Of a DNA stretch of 64,000 nucleotides, positions 35,347 through 43,659 are shown piece after piece. How positions within the stretch are numbered: position 1 is the stretch's first letter; each line of letters starts with the position of its first letter. The notes beneath the pieces are model-generated. The model ran no database searches, had not been told where the DNA came from, and saw only the letters and a program-made list of their open reading frames with translations. The translations under genes and the position numbers were made by a program. Source of the DNA: Streptomyces cellostaticus (GTDB taxonomy: Bacteria > Actinomycetota > Actinomycetes > Streptomycetales > Streptomycetaceae); contig NZ_JALLIN010000033.1 in assembly GCF_023630175.1 (NCBI RefSeq), positions 21,557 to 85,556 on the forward strand. Direction: 5' to 3'.

Positions 35347-35360
35347 GTTCGCCGGGGGCG
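35347..35360 (-). promoter_or_regulatory. Candidate ClgR box upstream of clpP1
   Basis: The plus strand reads GTTCGC, five bases, GCG, the operator pattern reported for ClgR, activator of clpP1P2, lon and clgR in Streptomyces. It is 106 bp upstream of the clpP1 start. Match to a short consensus only. Confidence 0.5.
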
Positions 35361-35409
35361 TAGCGGCGGCGCCGCGGGGGCCGGGCGCGGATCCGGGGGG
35401 CGAACGGCG

Positions 35410-35443
35410 CGGGCCCCCGGGGAGCACACTCCCCGGGGGCCCG
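35410..35443 (-). terminator. Hairpin terminator of tig
   Basis: Fifteen-base perfect arms 35410-35424 and 35429-35443 with a 4-nt loop, 33 bases beyond the tig stop. Confidence 0.8.
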
Positions 35444-35475
35444 TTCTACGCGCTTCGCAGGCGCCGTGCGGGCGC

Positions 35476-36843
35476 TCAGCCCTCGGCGTTCTCCGCGGAG
35501 GCCTCCGACGCCTCGGCGGCCTCGGTCTCCTCCTCGTCGTCCAGGTCGACGACCTCGCCGTTGGTGTCCTTCACCGTGGCGGCGTCGACCACGACGGCCA
35601 GGGCCTTGCCGCGGGCGACCTCGCCGACCAGGAGCGGAACCTGGCCGCCCTCGACGACGGCCTGGGCGAACTGGTCGGGGGACATGCCGGAGGAGGCCGC
35701 ACGCCGCATGAGGTGCTCGGTGAGCTCCTCCTGGTTGACGTTGAGGTTCTCCTTCTTGACCAGCTCGTCGAGGACGAACTGGGTCTTGATGCCCTTGACC
35801 GCGGCCTCGCGGGTCTCGGCCTCGAACTCCTCGGCGGTCTTGCCCTGGATCTCCAGGTACTTGTCGAGGTCCAGACCCATCTGGCCGAGCTGGTGGTGCT
35901 CCAGGTTGTGCTTGCGGGTGTTGACCTCGTCCTCGAGCAGCTTCTCGGGGACCGGGACCTCGACCAGCTCGAGCAGCTTCTCCAGCACGCGCTCCTGGGC
36001 CTGGGTGGCCTGGTCGTACTGCTTCATGTCGGCCAGGCGCTTGCGGCTGTCGGCGCGGAGCTCGTCCAGGGTGTCGAACTCGGAGGCGAGCTGCGCGAAC
36101 TCGTCGTCCAGCGCGGGCAGTTCACGGGCGGCGACCTGGGTGACCTTGACGGTGACCTCGGCCTCCTTGCCCGCGGCGGAGCCGCCCTTCAGCTCGGAGG
36201 CGAAGGTGGCCTCCTCGCCGGCGGACAGACCCTTGACGGCGTCGTCGATGCCGTCGAGCAGCTCACCGGAGCCGATGGTGTAGGAGACGCCGTCGGCGAC
36301 GCCGTCCTCGAGGACCTCGCCGTCGACTTTGGCCCGCAGGTCGATGGTGACGACGTCGCCGTCCTCGGCGGCGCGCTCCACCGGGGAGGTGGAGGCGAAG
36401 CGCTCACGGAGCTGCTCGACGGACTTCTCGATGTCCTCGTCGGTGACCTCGACGGCGTCGACCTCGACCTCGATGCCGGAGTAGTCCGGGATCTCCAGGG
36501 CCGGGCGGACGTCGACCTCGGCGGTGAAGTTCAGCGTCTCGCCGTCCTTCAGGTCGGTGATGTCGACCTCGGGCTGGCCCAGCGGGCTGAGCTCGGCCTC
36601 GTTGACCGCCTCGGTGTAGAACTTCGGAAGCGCGTCGTTGACGGCCTCCTCCAGCACCGCACCGCGGCCGAACCGCTGGTCGATGACGCGGGCCGGGATC
36701 TTGCCCTTGCGGAAGCCCTTCACCGTGACCTGCTGGTTGATCTTCTTGTACGCCGCGTCGAGGCTGTCCTTGAGCTCCTCGAAGGGCACCTCGACAGTGA
36801 GCCGAACCCGGGTCGGGTTCAGGGTCTCCACGGCGCTCTTCAC
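35476..36843 (-). CDS. tig: Trigger factor
   Basis: 455 residues from GTG 36843, preceded by AAGGAG at good spacing. N-terminal ribosome-binding domain with the GFRKGKIP signature loop (about 43-50), FKBP-type prolyl isomerase domain from about 155, C-terminal chaperone arms, and an acidic tail (DLDDEEETEAAEASEASAEN). Folds nascent chains at the ribosome exit. Upstream of clpP1P2-clpX as in most bacteria. Confidence 0.96.
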   Translation of the reverse strand: MKSAVETLNPTRVRLTVEVPFEELKDSLDAAYKKINQQVTVKGFRKGKIPARVIDQRFGRGAVLEEAVNDALPKFYTEAVNEAELSPLGQPEVDITDLKDGETLNFTAEVDVRPALEIPDYSGIEVEVDAVEVTDEDIEKSVEQLRERFASTSPVERAAEDGDVVTIDLRAKVDGEVLEDGVADGVSYTIGSGELLDGIDDAVKGLSAGEEATFASELKGGSAAGKEAEVTVKVTQVAARELPALDDEFAQLASEFDTLDELRADSRKRLADMKQYDQATQAQERVLEKLLELVEVPVPEKLLEDEVNTRKHNLEHHQLGQMGLDLDKYLEIQGKTAEEFEAETREAAVKGIKTQFVLDELVKKENLNVNQEELTEHLMRRAASSGMSPDQFAQAVVEGGQVPLLVGEVARGKALAVVVDAATVKDTNGEVVDLDDEEETEAAEASEASAENAEG

Positions 36844-37025
36844 GGTTCGGTCTCCTTGTGGCTGACTTCTTGGTTTCTGCCGGAGCCAGACTGGTCCGGC
36901 GGATTTCGCCGCCCGGAGGAGGTCGTAGGCCGAGTGGGCCGGGACACACGGGCGCGCAGCTTGCATAGTAACCGCAGCCGGTCAGCGCCCCAAAAGGCGA
37001 TCATCAGGATGCCGTGAGCCGGTGG

Positions 37026-37099
37026 TCGGGGTGGCGGGATTTGAACCCACGGCCTTCCGCTCCCAAAGCGGACGCGCTACCAAGCTGCGCCACACCCCG
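37026..37099 (-). tRNA. tRNA-Pro (anticodon TGG)
   Basis: 74 nt, leftward. Acceptor CGGGGTG pairs with CACCCCG; D-arm GCGCAGCTTGGTAGCGC; anticodon arm TCCGC-TTTGGGA-GCGGA gives anticodon TGG; T-arm GTGGG-TTCAAAT-CCCGC. All four arms close. CCA is not encoded. Confidence 0.95.
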
Positions 37100-37261
37100 T
37101 CTGGTGCGACACGTAGGGTACATGTCCGGGCCGACTCCGTCGGCCGGTTTCGGCGTCGCCGCGCATACGACATCGCCGCAGTCCAACGCGTTGGCCTCCG
37201 CGGTGGCCGACCCGCTACGATGCTCAGCAGTGCCACGGTCCCGGACCGGCGGCATGTTGTC

Positions 37262-37332
37262 GCGGGCGTAGCTCAATGGTAGAGCCCTAGTCTTCCAAAC
37301 TAGCTACGCGGGTTCGATTCCCGTCGCCCGCT
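37262..37332 (+). tRNA. tRNA-Gly (anticodon TCC)
   Basis: 71 nt, rightward. Acceptor GCGGGCG/CGCCCGC, anticodon arm CTAGT-CTTCCAA-ACTAG giving TCC, T-arm CGGG-TTCGATT-CCCG. CCA is encoded at 37333-37335. Its 3' end is repeated at 38353-38380, marking it as an integration site. Confidence 0.95.
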
Positions 37333-37340
37333 CCACCCGG

Positions 37341-37384
37341 CGAAGGCCCAGGTAGGCGGTAATTTCACTGCCCCTGGGCCTTCG
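37341..37384 (+). terminator. Hairpin terminator of tRNA-Gly
   Basis: Twelve-base perfect arms 37341-37352 and 37373-37384, beginning 5 bases after the encoded CCA. Confidence 0.7.
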
Positions 37385-37401
37385 GTCGTTCTCCGAGCTG
37401 C

Positions 37402-37605
37402 TCAGCCCTGCGCGTCCCCCGCGTGCCCCTCCGGCCGACGGCGGCGCTTCGGAGCATCCACGATCACCGCGTCCACACCGCCGGCGATCTCGCGCTCACG
37501 ACGCCCGGAAGTGTGCTGACGGATCGGCGCCGCACGGGTCGAGCTGCGGCCGAGGCGGGTCATCAGCTCACGCGGAGCCCCTTGGCGCGCGCAGCTCCAC
37601 AGACC
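37402..37605 (-). pseudogene. C-terminal remnant of a tyrosine recombinase (integrase)
   Basis: The frame encodes RQGAPRELMTRLGRSSTRAA, then PIRQHTSGRREREIAGGVDA and a basic tail to a stop at 37402. Intact actinobacterial integrases read here GxxLxxLMxRxGHSSxxAAxxYQHxxxxRDxxIA. The active-site His (LGH) has become Arg and the catalytic Tyr (YQH) has become Arg, so the enzyme is dead. A stop lies in frame just upstream. It abuts tRNA-Gly, as int genes do. Confidence 0.65.
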
Positions 37606-37734
37606 GTCCGACGCGCCAGACGCTCACGGGGCCATGGTCACTCGCGCCGAAGCAGCTCCCGGCCGGAGTCGCTGCGCCGACCGCGCGGGCGCCTCAACGT
37701 TCCGGTGAGCCCAGGCGGTCGTTACGGTGATCAC

Positions 37735-38202
37735 ATGATGCCCGGCTCCGCCTCACCCGCAGACATCTCGTCGATGCCGAGGGCCGAGTTCGCCTTCCCC
37801 GGCCCACTGCGCAACCGGCTCGTCGCAGCCGTCCTCGACGGTTCCAAGACCTCCACGACAGGACTCGTCGCTGACTACGAGCATGCGGGAGAGCCCCTGC
37901 CGGAAGTCGGGAACCGTTCGGTGGTCGTCGACTCGGACGATCGTCCGGTCGCAGTCATCGAGGTGACCGGCGTGCGTATCCTCCCGCTGGCGCAGGTGGA
38001 TCTTGCCCACGTCGTGGACGAGGGGGAAGGGGACACCAGCGTCGCCGAGTGGCGTGAAGGCCACGAGCGGTTCTGGCACAGCGAGGAGATGCGGACGGCC
38101 CTGGAGGACCCCGACTTCACCGTGGACGACAGGACGCTGGCGATTCTGCAGCGCTTCCGCCTCGTCGCAGACCTGCGCGTCTCCGATCGACCGATCTCCT
38201 GA
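37735..38202 (+). CDS. ASCH domain protein
   Basis: 155 residues from ATG 37735 (or 37738). The ASCH fold, related to PUA, is seen in FPGPLRNRLVAAVLDGSKTSTTGL (core GxKxxT), VVVDSDDRPVAVIEVTGVRILPL and VAEWREGHERFW. Such proteins bind RNA or modified nucleosides; some hydrolyse N4-acetylcytidine. It is the only intact gene inside the degenerate tRNA-Gly element. Sits alone. The 38203-38352 stretch after it shows nothing. Confidence 0.83.
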   Translation: MMPGSASPADISSMPRAEFAFPGPLRNRLVAAVLDGSKTSTTGLVADYEHAGEPLPEVGNRSVVVDSDDRPVAVIEVTGVRILPLAQVDLAHVVDEGEGDTSVAEWREGHERFWHSEEMRTALEDPDFTVDDRTLAILQRFRLVADLRVSDRPIS

Positions 38203-38352
38203 TCCACGGGTGACGCCGCGCCCCCTGACGTGCCCGTCGGAACAGTGGGCAACGGGGAGTCCCGGAGAACGGCGGAGCGCCACCCGAAGCCGCGCAGGCC
38301 GACGTCTCCCAGGGCAGCCCTCACCCGGTTGCGCGAGCTTTCGAACCGGCCG

Positions 38353-38380
38353 CGCGGGTTCCATTCCCGTCGCCCGCTCC
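38353..38380 (+). repeat. Duplicate of the tRNA-Gly 3' end (attR-like)
   Basis: 28 bases identical to 37307-37334 except one (C for G in the T-loop). Weaker similarity continues about 20 bases upstream into an altered anticodon arm, so it came from a related tRNA-Gly gene, the usual relic of the far attachment site. The region 38381-38691 beyond it holds no recognised gene. Confidence 0.75.
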
Positions 38381-38691
38381 GCACGGCCAAGACGTGGCCG
38401 AACCCGCGGGGCGCGCGGTGCACGATCCGGCCTCGCCTCCCGGGGGCGGATCCAGCCGGTGGCGGGCCCCGCCACGCCCGGCCCACCCGGCCCAGGGGGA
38501 AGGCCGTGAGCCCGGCCGGGCGCACGTGGTTCGTCGCGCCTTCCGGCGGGATCGCGGCATGACCGACGCCCCCTCCGGTGACCGCACCGGCGGAGCACAC
38601 CGCCTCGCCCCGCCGACGGCCGGCCCCGGCTCGTGCCGGGTGGGTGGCGTGTGCCGTGCGAGGGTGGGCGGCAGGCGGGGCGCGGGTCGGG

Positions 38692-38886
38692 TCAGAAGCT
38701 GATCTGGTTGATCGTCTCCGCTATCGAGTTCATGAAGCGGTTGATCGACGGCGCCATGCCGGTCGAGGCGAGGAAGAAGCCGAAGAGGACCGCGACGATG
38801 GCCGGGCCGGCCTTGATGTTCCCCCCTCGGATCAGCACCACAAGGATGATCGCCAACAGCAGCACCACGGACAGTGAAATGGCCAC
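38692..38886 (-). CDS. Small conserved-looking membrane protein
   Basis: 64 residues from GTG with GAAGGTG upstream. Two hydrophobic helices (about 3-20 and 27-45) around RGGNIKAGP, then an amphipathic tail PSINRFMNSIAETINQISF. Clear protein-like codon pattern and third-position GC. I believe similar 64-residue proteins occur across Streptomyces, but cannot name a function. Single gene; upstream gap 38887-39148 carries its promoter. Confidence 0.75.
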   Translation of the reverse strand: MAISLSVVLLLAIILVVLIRGGNIKAGPAIVAVLFGFFLASTGMAPSINRFMNSIAETINQISF

Positions 38887-39148
38887 AACTGATCACACCT
38901 TCGGTCGGTCCGCTCTCCCGGCCCTGGGACGCGGCCCCGCGCACCCCAGCCAGAACCATCGTGCCACCAACCCGGCCCTTGTATGCGGGCCGTGACACAA
39001 CGTCGGCCGGTGGTCCGGCCCCGCGGGAGCCCGCACAGCAATTCGACGCACACACCTGCACCTGCGGCTCGGGGAATTGCGCGGCCCGTTTTCCGTGTCC
39101 ACACATCATGTGCGCAAGTAATTCGAATTGATGACACAGAGGCAACGT

Positions 39149-39268
39149 ATGACCGAATTAGTCGGTATGAATCGGTACATAGAGGTCGAACGAGGGTGCT
39201 GCTGTGCCGACCATCACGTGGACAGGGCAGGCAAGTTCTGTAAATCAGGGGGTACTCGAACGCGATAA
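39149..39268 (+). CDS. Possible 39-residue Cys/His peptide with TTA codon
   Basis: ATG 39149 is preceded by AGAGG at 7 bases. The frame reads MTELVGMNRYIEVERGCCCA, then DHHVDRAGKFCKSGGTRTR. Four Cys and two His could bind a metal. Codon 4 is TTA, rare in Streptomyces and dependent on bldA tRNA; other rare codons (ATA, AAA, TGT) occur too. It lies in an A/T-rich stretch just before the acyltransferase gene, so it could be a leader peptide, a small protein, or chance. Confidence 0.3.
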   Translation: MTELVGMNRYIEVERGCCCADHHVDRAGKFCKSGGTRTR

Positions 39269-39325
39269 CCAGGAATAACAGGCGGGGTTTTACGGAATCC
39301 CACCGTCGACGCTAGGGTGCCTGAG

Positions 39326-40513
39326 ATGTTTGAAGCCGCCTCGTCCCCCGGCCAGAACCGCAGACCACTCCCCCCGGCACAGTCGCCGGCCGACGGAGTG
39401 CCCGGTCCGCGTACCCCGATGAGCGAACAGGAGGGGCGGACGGCGGCGGACAGACCGGGCAAACAGCGCGACTCGTTCTTCGACAACGCCAAGTACCTGG
39501 CCATCGTGCTGGTCGCGATGGGCCACGCCTGGGAACCGCTGAAGGGCGACAGCCGCGTCCTGGAAGCCCTCTACACGGTCGTGTACGCCTTCCACATGCC
39601 GGCGTTCATCATCATCTCCGGCTTCTTCTCGCGCAGTTTCGACATGCGCCCGGACCGGCTGAAGCGGCTGATCACCGGTGTGGCCGTGCCGTACATCCTC
39701 TTCGAGACGGCGTACCCGCTCTTCAAGAACCTCGTCGACCACTCCGACGAGGAGGTCAGCCTCCTCGACCCCTGGTACCTGACCTGGTTCCTGGTCGCCC
39801 TGTTCGTCTGGCGGCTCACCACGCCGATGTGGAAGCTGGTGCGCTGGCCGCTGCCGGTGGCCGTCGGCATCGCCATGCTCGCCAGCGTCAGCCCGAGCAT
39901 CGGGGACGACCTCGACCTCCAGCGCGTGCTGCAGTTCCTGCCGTACTTCGTGCTCGGCCTGTGCATGCAGCCCAAGCACTTCCACATGGTGCGCCGGCGC
40001 TGGGTGCGAATCGCCTCGGTGCCGGTCTTCGCGGGCGCGCTCGCGTTCGGCTGGTGGTCGGTGCCACGCATGAACACGGCGTGGTTCTACCACCGCGACT
40101 CCGCCCAGGAACTCGGCGCGCCGTGGTGGGTGGGCCCGGTGATGGTGCTGGCGATGATGGCCTGCTCGCTGCTGCTGACGGCGTGCTTCTTCGCCTGGGT
40201 GCCGCGCCGCAGGATGTGGTTCACGGCCCTGGGCGCCGGCACCCTGTACGGCTACCTGCTGCACGGCTTCGTGGTGAAGTTCGCCGACTACCGGGGCTGG
40301 TTCGACCACTCCGCGCTGCACCACCCGCTGGGCGAGATCCTGGTCACCGTCCTCGCGGCCGCCGCCGTCACCCTGCTGTGCACCACTCCGGTGCGTCGGG
40401 TGTTCCGGTTCGCGATGGAGCCGAAGATGGCCTGGGCGTTCAAGCAGGACGCGACCGAACTGGCCCGCGAACGCCGGCGCAGGGAGCACGAGCGCGAGAA
40501 GGTCAGCGCCTAG
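39326..40513 (+). CDS. Membrane acyltransferase (acyltransferase 3 family)
   Basis: 395 residues from ATG 39326 (GTG 39317 and ATG 39419 are alternatives; 39419 removes a Pro-rich leader). About ten helices. Family features: DSFFDNAKYLAIVLVAMGHAWEPL with the active His, VVYAFHMPAFIIISGFFSR, YLLHGFVVKF. These proteins move acyl groups onto extracellular sugars or other acceptors (OatA-like). Basic C-terminal tail. Stop overlaps the converging HD gene by 11 bases. Confidence 0.88.
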   Translation: MFEAASSPGQNRRPLPPAQSPADGVPGPRTPMSEQEGRTAADRPGKQRDSFFDNAKYLAIVLVAMGHAWEPLKGDSRVLEALYTVVYAFHMPAFIIISGFFSRSFDMRPDRLKRLITGVAVPYILFETAYPLFKNLVDHSDEEVSLLDPWYLTWFLVALFVWRLTTPMWKLVRWPLPVAVGIAMLASVSPSIGDDLDLQRVLQFLPYFVLGLCMQPKHFHMVRRRWVRIASVPVFAGALAFGWWSVPRMNTAWFYHRDSAQELGAPWWVGPVMVLAMMACSLLLTACFFAWVPRRRMWFTALGAGTLYGYLLHGFVVKFADYRGWFDHSALHHPLGEILVTVLAAAAVTLLCTTPVRRVFRFAMEPKMAWAFKQDATELARERRRREHEREKVSA

Positions 40514-40991
40514 GCGTCGCCCTGCCGGCCCCCGGTTCCCCCTGGCCCGGACCGAGAAGTGCCCGCATCCGCGCGTACTTCTCGGTCAGTCGTCTCCGGG
40601 TCCGTTCGTCCAGGACCGCCAGCCGGGCCGGGTCGGCGTTGTGCGCCAGGTCGGCCTCCTTCACCAGCAGCGCGCCCGGGGTGGCCAGGATGCGCCGCGC
40701 GTACGCCTCGGGGGCCTCGCCGGCGCGCTTGGTGACGGCGCGCACGACGGCCTTGGTACGTGCCGTCAGGGCGGCGCCCTCGAGCCACTCCTCGCTCAGC
40801 GCGCCGTCCTCCACGGCGTCGTGCAGCCAGGCCGCCGCGATCAGTTCGGCGTCCCCGCCCCGGGCCCGTACCCCCTCGGCCACGGCCGCGAGGTGTTCGG
40901 CGTACGGTCGCCCCGCCTTGTCGGTCTGTCCCTCGTGCGCGGCCCGTGCGAGGTGCTCGACCTCGCCGGGGCCGAGTGGAGTCAGGTTCAT
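40503..40991 (-). CDS. HD-domain hydrolase, RelA/SpoT-hydrolase-like small protein
   Basis: 162 residues from ATG 40991. Metal ligands His33 (GRPYAEHLAAV), His57-Asp58 (AAWLHDAVEDG) and a later Asp (LLVKEADLAHNAD) form the HD set of small alarmone-hydrolase-like (Mesh1-type) proteins. May cleave (p)ppGpp or a related nucleotide; substrate unproven. Leftward, four bases after... the stop and the next gene's stop region do not overlap; the PP2C gene upstream ends at 41033. Confidence 0.82.
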   Translation of the reverse strand: MNLTPLGPGEVEHLARAAHEGQTDKAGRPYAEHLAAVAEGVRARGGDAELIAAAWLHDAVEDGALSEEWLEGAALTARTKAVVRAVTKRAGEAPEAYARRILATPGALLVKEADLAHNADPARLAVLDERTRRRLTEKYARMRALLGPGQGEPGAGRATPRR

Positions 40992-41032
40992 CGGCCCAGT
41001 GTCCCCGGTGCGCCGGGCCCGCGGTACCCGGG

Positions 41033-42205
41033 TCAACGGGGAGCCGACGTGGCCTCGCGGCAGATCAGCAGCAGGGCCCTGTCGTCGTTGACGTCCTTGG
41101 CGACCGCCTCGATGAGGTGCCAGGCGGCGCCGTGGAAGCCGCCGGCGACATAGCGGTCGGCCTCGCCGGTGAGGCGGTCGATGCCCTCGACGATGTCCCG
41201 GTCGGAGGTCTCCACCAGGCCGTCCGTGAAGAGCATGAGCACGTCGCCCGGCCGCAGCGAGCCCTTCGTGGAGTCGAACTGGGCGCCGTCGTAGACCCCG
41301 AGCAGCGGGCCCTCGGCGGCCTTCTCCTCCCAGCGCCCGCTGCCCGCGCTGAGCTGGAGGCCCGGCGGGTGCCCCGCGGAGTAGAGCTCGTAGTCACCGG
41401 AGTCCAGGTCCAGGACCAGGTGGATGGAGGTGGCGAAGCCCTCGTCCCAGTCCTGGCGGAGCAGGTAGCCGTTGGCCGCCGGGAGGAAGGCGTGCGGCGG
41501 CAGGGAGCCGAGCAGGCCGCCGAAGGCGCCGGACAGCAGCAGGGCGCGCGATCCGGCGTCCATGCCCTTGCCGGAGACGTCCGTGAGGACGACTTCCAGG
41601 GTGCGGCCCCCGTTGGTGCGGGCCGCGACCACGAAGTCGCCCGAGAAGGACTGGCCGCCCGCCGGGCGCAGCGCCATCTCGTGGTGCCAGCCCTGCGGCA
41701 GCTTCGGCAGCGTGCTCTGCACCCGGATCCGCTCGCGCAGGTCGAACAGCATGGTGCCGCCGCGCCGCCAGGGCACGCCGACCCGGTTGCGGAACTGCGC
41801 GGTGAGCAGCCCGAAGGAGCCGCACGCGGCGACCACCAGGACCACGCCCGGGGTGACCCGCGAGGGCCCCTCGGTGTACGGGCCGAGCCGCACCGACTCC
41901 ACGATCAGCGCGGTGGCCGCGGTGGCGTACAGGCCGAGCAGGCTGGCCGGGCGCAGCAGCAGGCCGCCCGCGACGATCGGCAGCACCAGCGCGCCCGGCG
42001 AGAACCACACCGAGTTGCCGAGTGTCAGGGCCGTGAGGACGGGAATGGTGAGCAGCAGGCCGACGAGCGCGATCCAGTCCGAGCCGTCGCCGCGGAAGTA
42101 GTCCACGGCGCTTCTGCGCAGGCCGACGCGGACCCGGTGCCACTGCATCTTCCACCGGGCCGTGAACGTCTCGGCCTTGGAGCGCCGCGCTCGTCCTGCT
42201 GCCAT
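41033..42205 (-). CDS. Membrane PP2C-type phosphatase (SpoIIE/RsbU family)
   Basis: 390 residues. Four or five N-terminal helices (IALVGLLLTIPVLTALTLG, then WFSPGALVLPIVAGGLLL), then a cytoplasmic SpoIIE domain from about residue 165: GDFVVAARTNGGRTLEVVLTDVSGKGMDAG supplies the metal Asp (shortened: VVLTDVSGKGMDAG), YSAGHPPGLQL, LMLFTDGLVETSDRD, and NDDRALLLICR at the end. Dephosphorylates anti-sigma antagonists or similar Ser/Thr-phosphoproteins. No fused sensor domain. Confidence 0.92.
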   Translation of the reverse strand: MAAGRARRSKAETFTARWKMQWHRVRVGLRRSAVDYFRGDGSDWIALVGLLLTIPVLTALTLGNSVWFSPGALVLPIVAGGLLLRPASLLGLYATAATALIVESVRLGPYTEGPSRVTPGVVLVVAACGSFGLLTAQFRNRVGVPWRRGGTMLFDLRERIRVQSTLPKLPQGWHHEMALRPAGGQSFSGDFVVAARTNGGRTLEVVLTDVSGKGMDAGSRALLLSGAFGGLLGSLPPHAFLPAANGYLLRQDWDEGFATSIHLVLDLDSGDYELYSAGHPPGLQLSAGSGRWEEKAAEGPLLGVYDGAQFDSTKGSLRPGDVLMLFTDGLVETSDRDIVEGIDRLTGEADRYVAGGFHGAAWHLIEAVAKDVNDDRALLLICREATSAPR

Positions 42206-42380
42206 CAGTTCGGGACCCTATCCATCGGACCAGCCCCTTGGCACGGGAGGTCCCACTTGTCCCCCGTGCGAGGCTCCGCTTCACGGTTGGACTTCACAGT
42301 GAACGGCACGAACGGCCGTCGCGCCGCCGCCTGGGAGAAATTCGCTGGCTCGTCCCGGGACGCGCTGATAGGCATGGCGC

Positions 42381-43622
42381 ATGGCGACCCAGCGTGTGAC
42401 CGAGCTGACAGTGCTGCGCCCCGAGGAGTGGGACGGGTGGTTCGACCACCTGGTCCGCGCCTTCGGCGCCGGTGAGGCATCCGCCGAGGAGCGCGAACTG
42501 GACCGGTCGGTGACCGAGTTCGACCGTTCCCTGGCCGCCCGCGACGGGGACACGATCGTGGGGACGGCCGGGGCCTTCAGTTTCCGCATGACCGTGCCGG
42601 GCGGCGCCCGGGTGCCCACCGCGGGCGTCACCATGGTGAGTGTGTCCGCCACGCACCGGCGGCGCGGGGTGCTGACCTCGATGATGCGCCGCCAGCTCGA
42701 CGACGTGCGGGCCCTCGGCGAGCCGCTGGCCGCGCTGACCGCCTCCGAACCGGCGATCTACGGCCGCTTCGGATACGGCGCGGCGAGCTTCCAGTTGCAC
42801 GCGGAGATCGACACGAGCCGGGTGTCCCTGGCCCCGGTCGCCGGGACCGGGTCGGTCCGGCTGCGGTACGCGCAGCCCGCCGAGGTGCTGGCCGAGTGCG
42901 AGGCGGTCTACGCGGCCCTGGTGCCCCGCAGACCCGGGATGCTGGCCCGGCAGCCGAACTGGGAGCAGGCCGCCCTGGTCGACCCGGCGAGCGACCGGGA
43001 CGGCGCGTCGGCGCTGCAGTGCGTGGTGGCCGAGCGGGACGGCGCGGTCACCGGGTTCGCCCGGTTCCGTACCAAGCTCGGCTGGGGCCCGAGCGGGCAC
43101 GACGGCACGGTGTCGCTGGAGGACCTGGCCGCGCTGGACCCGGCGACCGACGCGGCGCTGTGGCAATTCCTGTTCGACATCGACCTGATGACGACCCTGA
43201 ACGTGCGCGGGCGGCCGGTGGACGACGCCTGGCAGTACCTGGTCTCCGACATCCGGCGCTGCCGGCCGCGCTTCCGGGACGCGTGCCACCTCCGTCTCGT
43301 CGAGGTCGGCGCCGCGCTGTCGGCCCGTGTCTACCAGGCGCCGGTGGACGTCGTGTTCGAGGTGGAGGACGCCTTCTGCCCGTGGAACGCGGGGCGCTGG
43401 CGGCTGACCGGCGACCCGAAGGGCGCGTCCTGCGAGCGCACCCGTGACGCCGCCGATCTGGAGCTGTCCGTACGGGAGTTGGGGGCCGCCTACCTGGGCG
43501 GGGTGTCGCTGCTGTCGCTGGCGGCGGCCGGCCGGGTCCGGGAGCGGCGGCCGGGAGCGCTTGCGGAGGCGGCGGTGGCGTTCGGCTCGCCGCTGGCGCC
43601 GTGGCTGCCGCACGGCTTCTGA
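42381..43622 (+). CDS. Eis-like GNAT acetyltransferase
   Basis: 413 residues. N-terminal GNAT domain with MVSVSATHRRRGVLTSMMRR (acetyl-CoA loop RRRGV) and LTASEPAIYGRFGYGAAS, a central second GNAT-like fold, and the C-terminal sterol-carrier-like domain (LSVRELGAAYLGGVSLLSLA). The terminal carboxyl of the C-terminal Phe (HGF) matches the Eis family rule that the chain end is catalytic. Eis enzymes acetylate aminoglycosides or amines in proteins; substrate here unknown. Confidence 0.9.
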   Translation: MATQRVTELTVLRPEEWDGWFDHLVRAFGAGEASAEERELDRSVTEFDRSLAARDGDTIVGTAGAFSFRMTVPGGARVPTAGVTMVSVSATHRRRGVLTSMMRRQLDDVRALGEPLAALTASEPAIYGRFGYGAASFQLHAEIDTSRVSLAPVAGTGSVRLRYAQPAEVLAECEAVYAALVPRRPGMLARQPNWEQAALVDPASDRDGASALQCVVAERDGAVTGFARFRTKLGWGPSGHDGTVSLEDLAALDPATDAALWQFLFDIDLMTTLNVRGRPVDDAWQYLVSDIRRCRPRFRDACHLRLVEVGAALSARVYQAPVDVVFEVEDAFCPWNAGRWRLTGDPKGASCERTRDAADLELSVRELGAAYLGGVSLLSLAAAGRVRERRPGALAEAAVAFGSPLAPWLPHGF

Positions 43623-43659
43623 CGCCGGCCGCCATGGGGGCCGGCCCCGTCCCGCGCGG

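Larger units (their letters stand above)
37262..38380. mobile_element. Degenerate integrative element at tRNA-Gly
   Basis: tRNA-Gly supplies one end (28-bp core 37307-37334). The other end is 38353-38380, which repeats the core with one mismatch in the T-loop, 1046 bp further. Inside lie the C-terminal remnant of a tyrosine integrase pointing toward the tRNA, and an ASCH-domain gene. This is the expected layout of an actinomycete integrative element (AICE or phage) after large deletion: attL, int, cargo, attR. Confidence 0.65.

Noticed and set aside
38983..39243. Plus-strand frame overlapping the 39-codon Cys/His frame
   Set aside because: No ribosome-binding site, starts inside GC-rich noncoding DNA, and has no coherent protein pattern.
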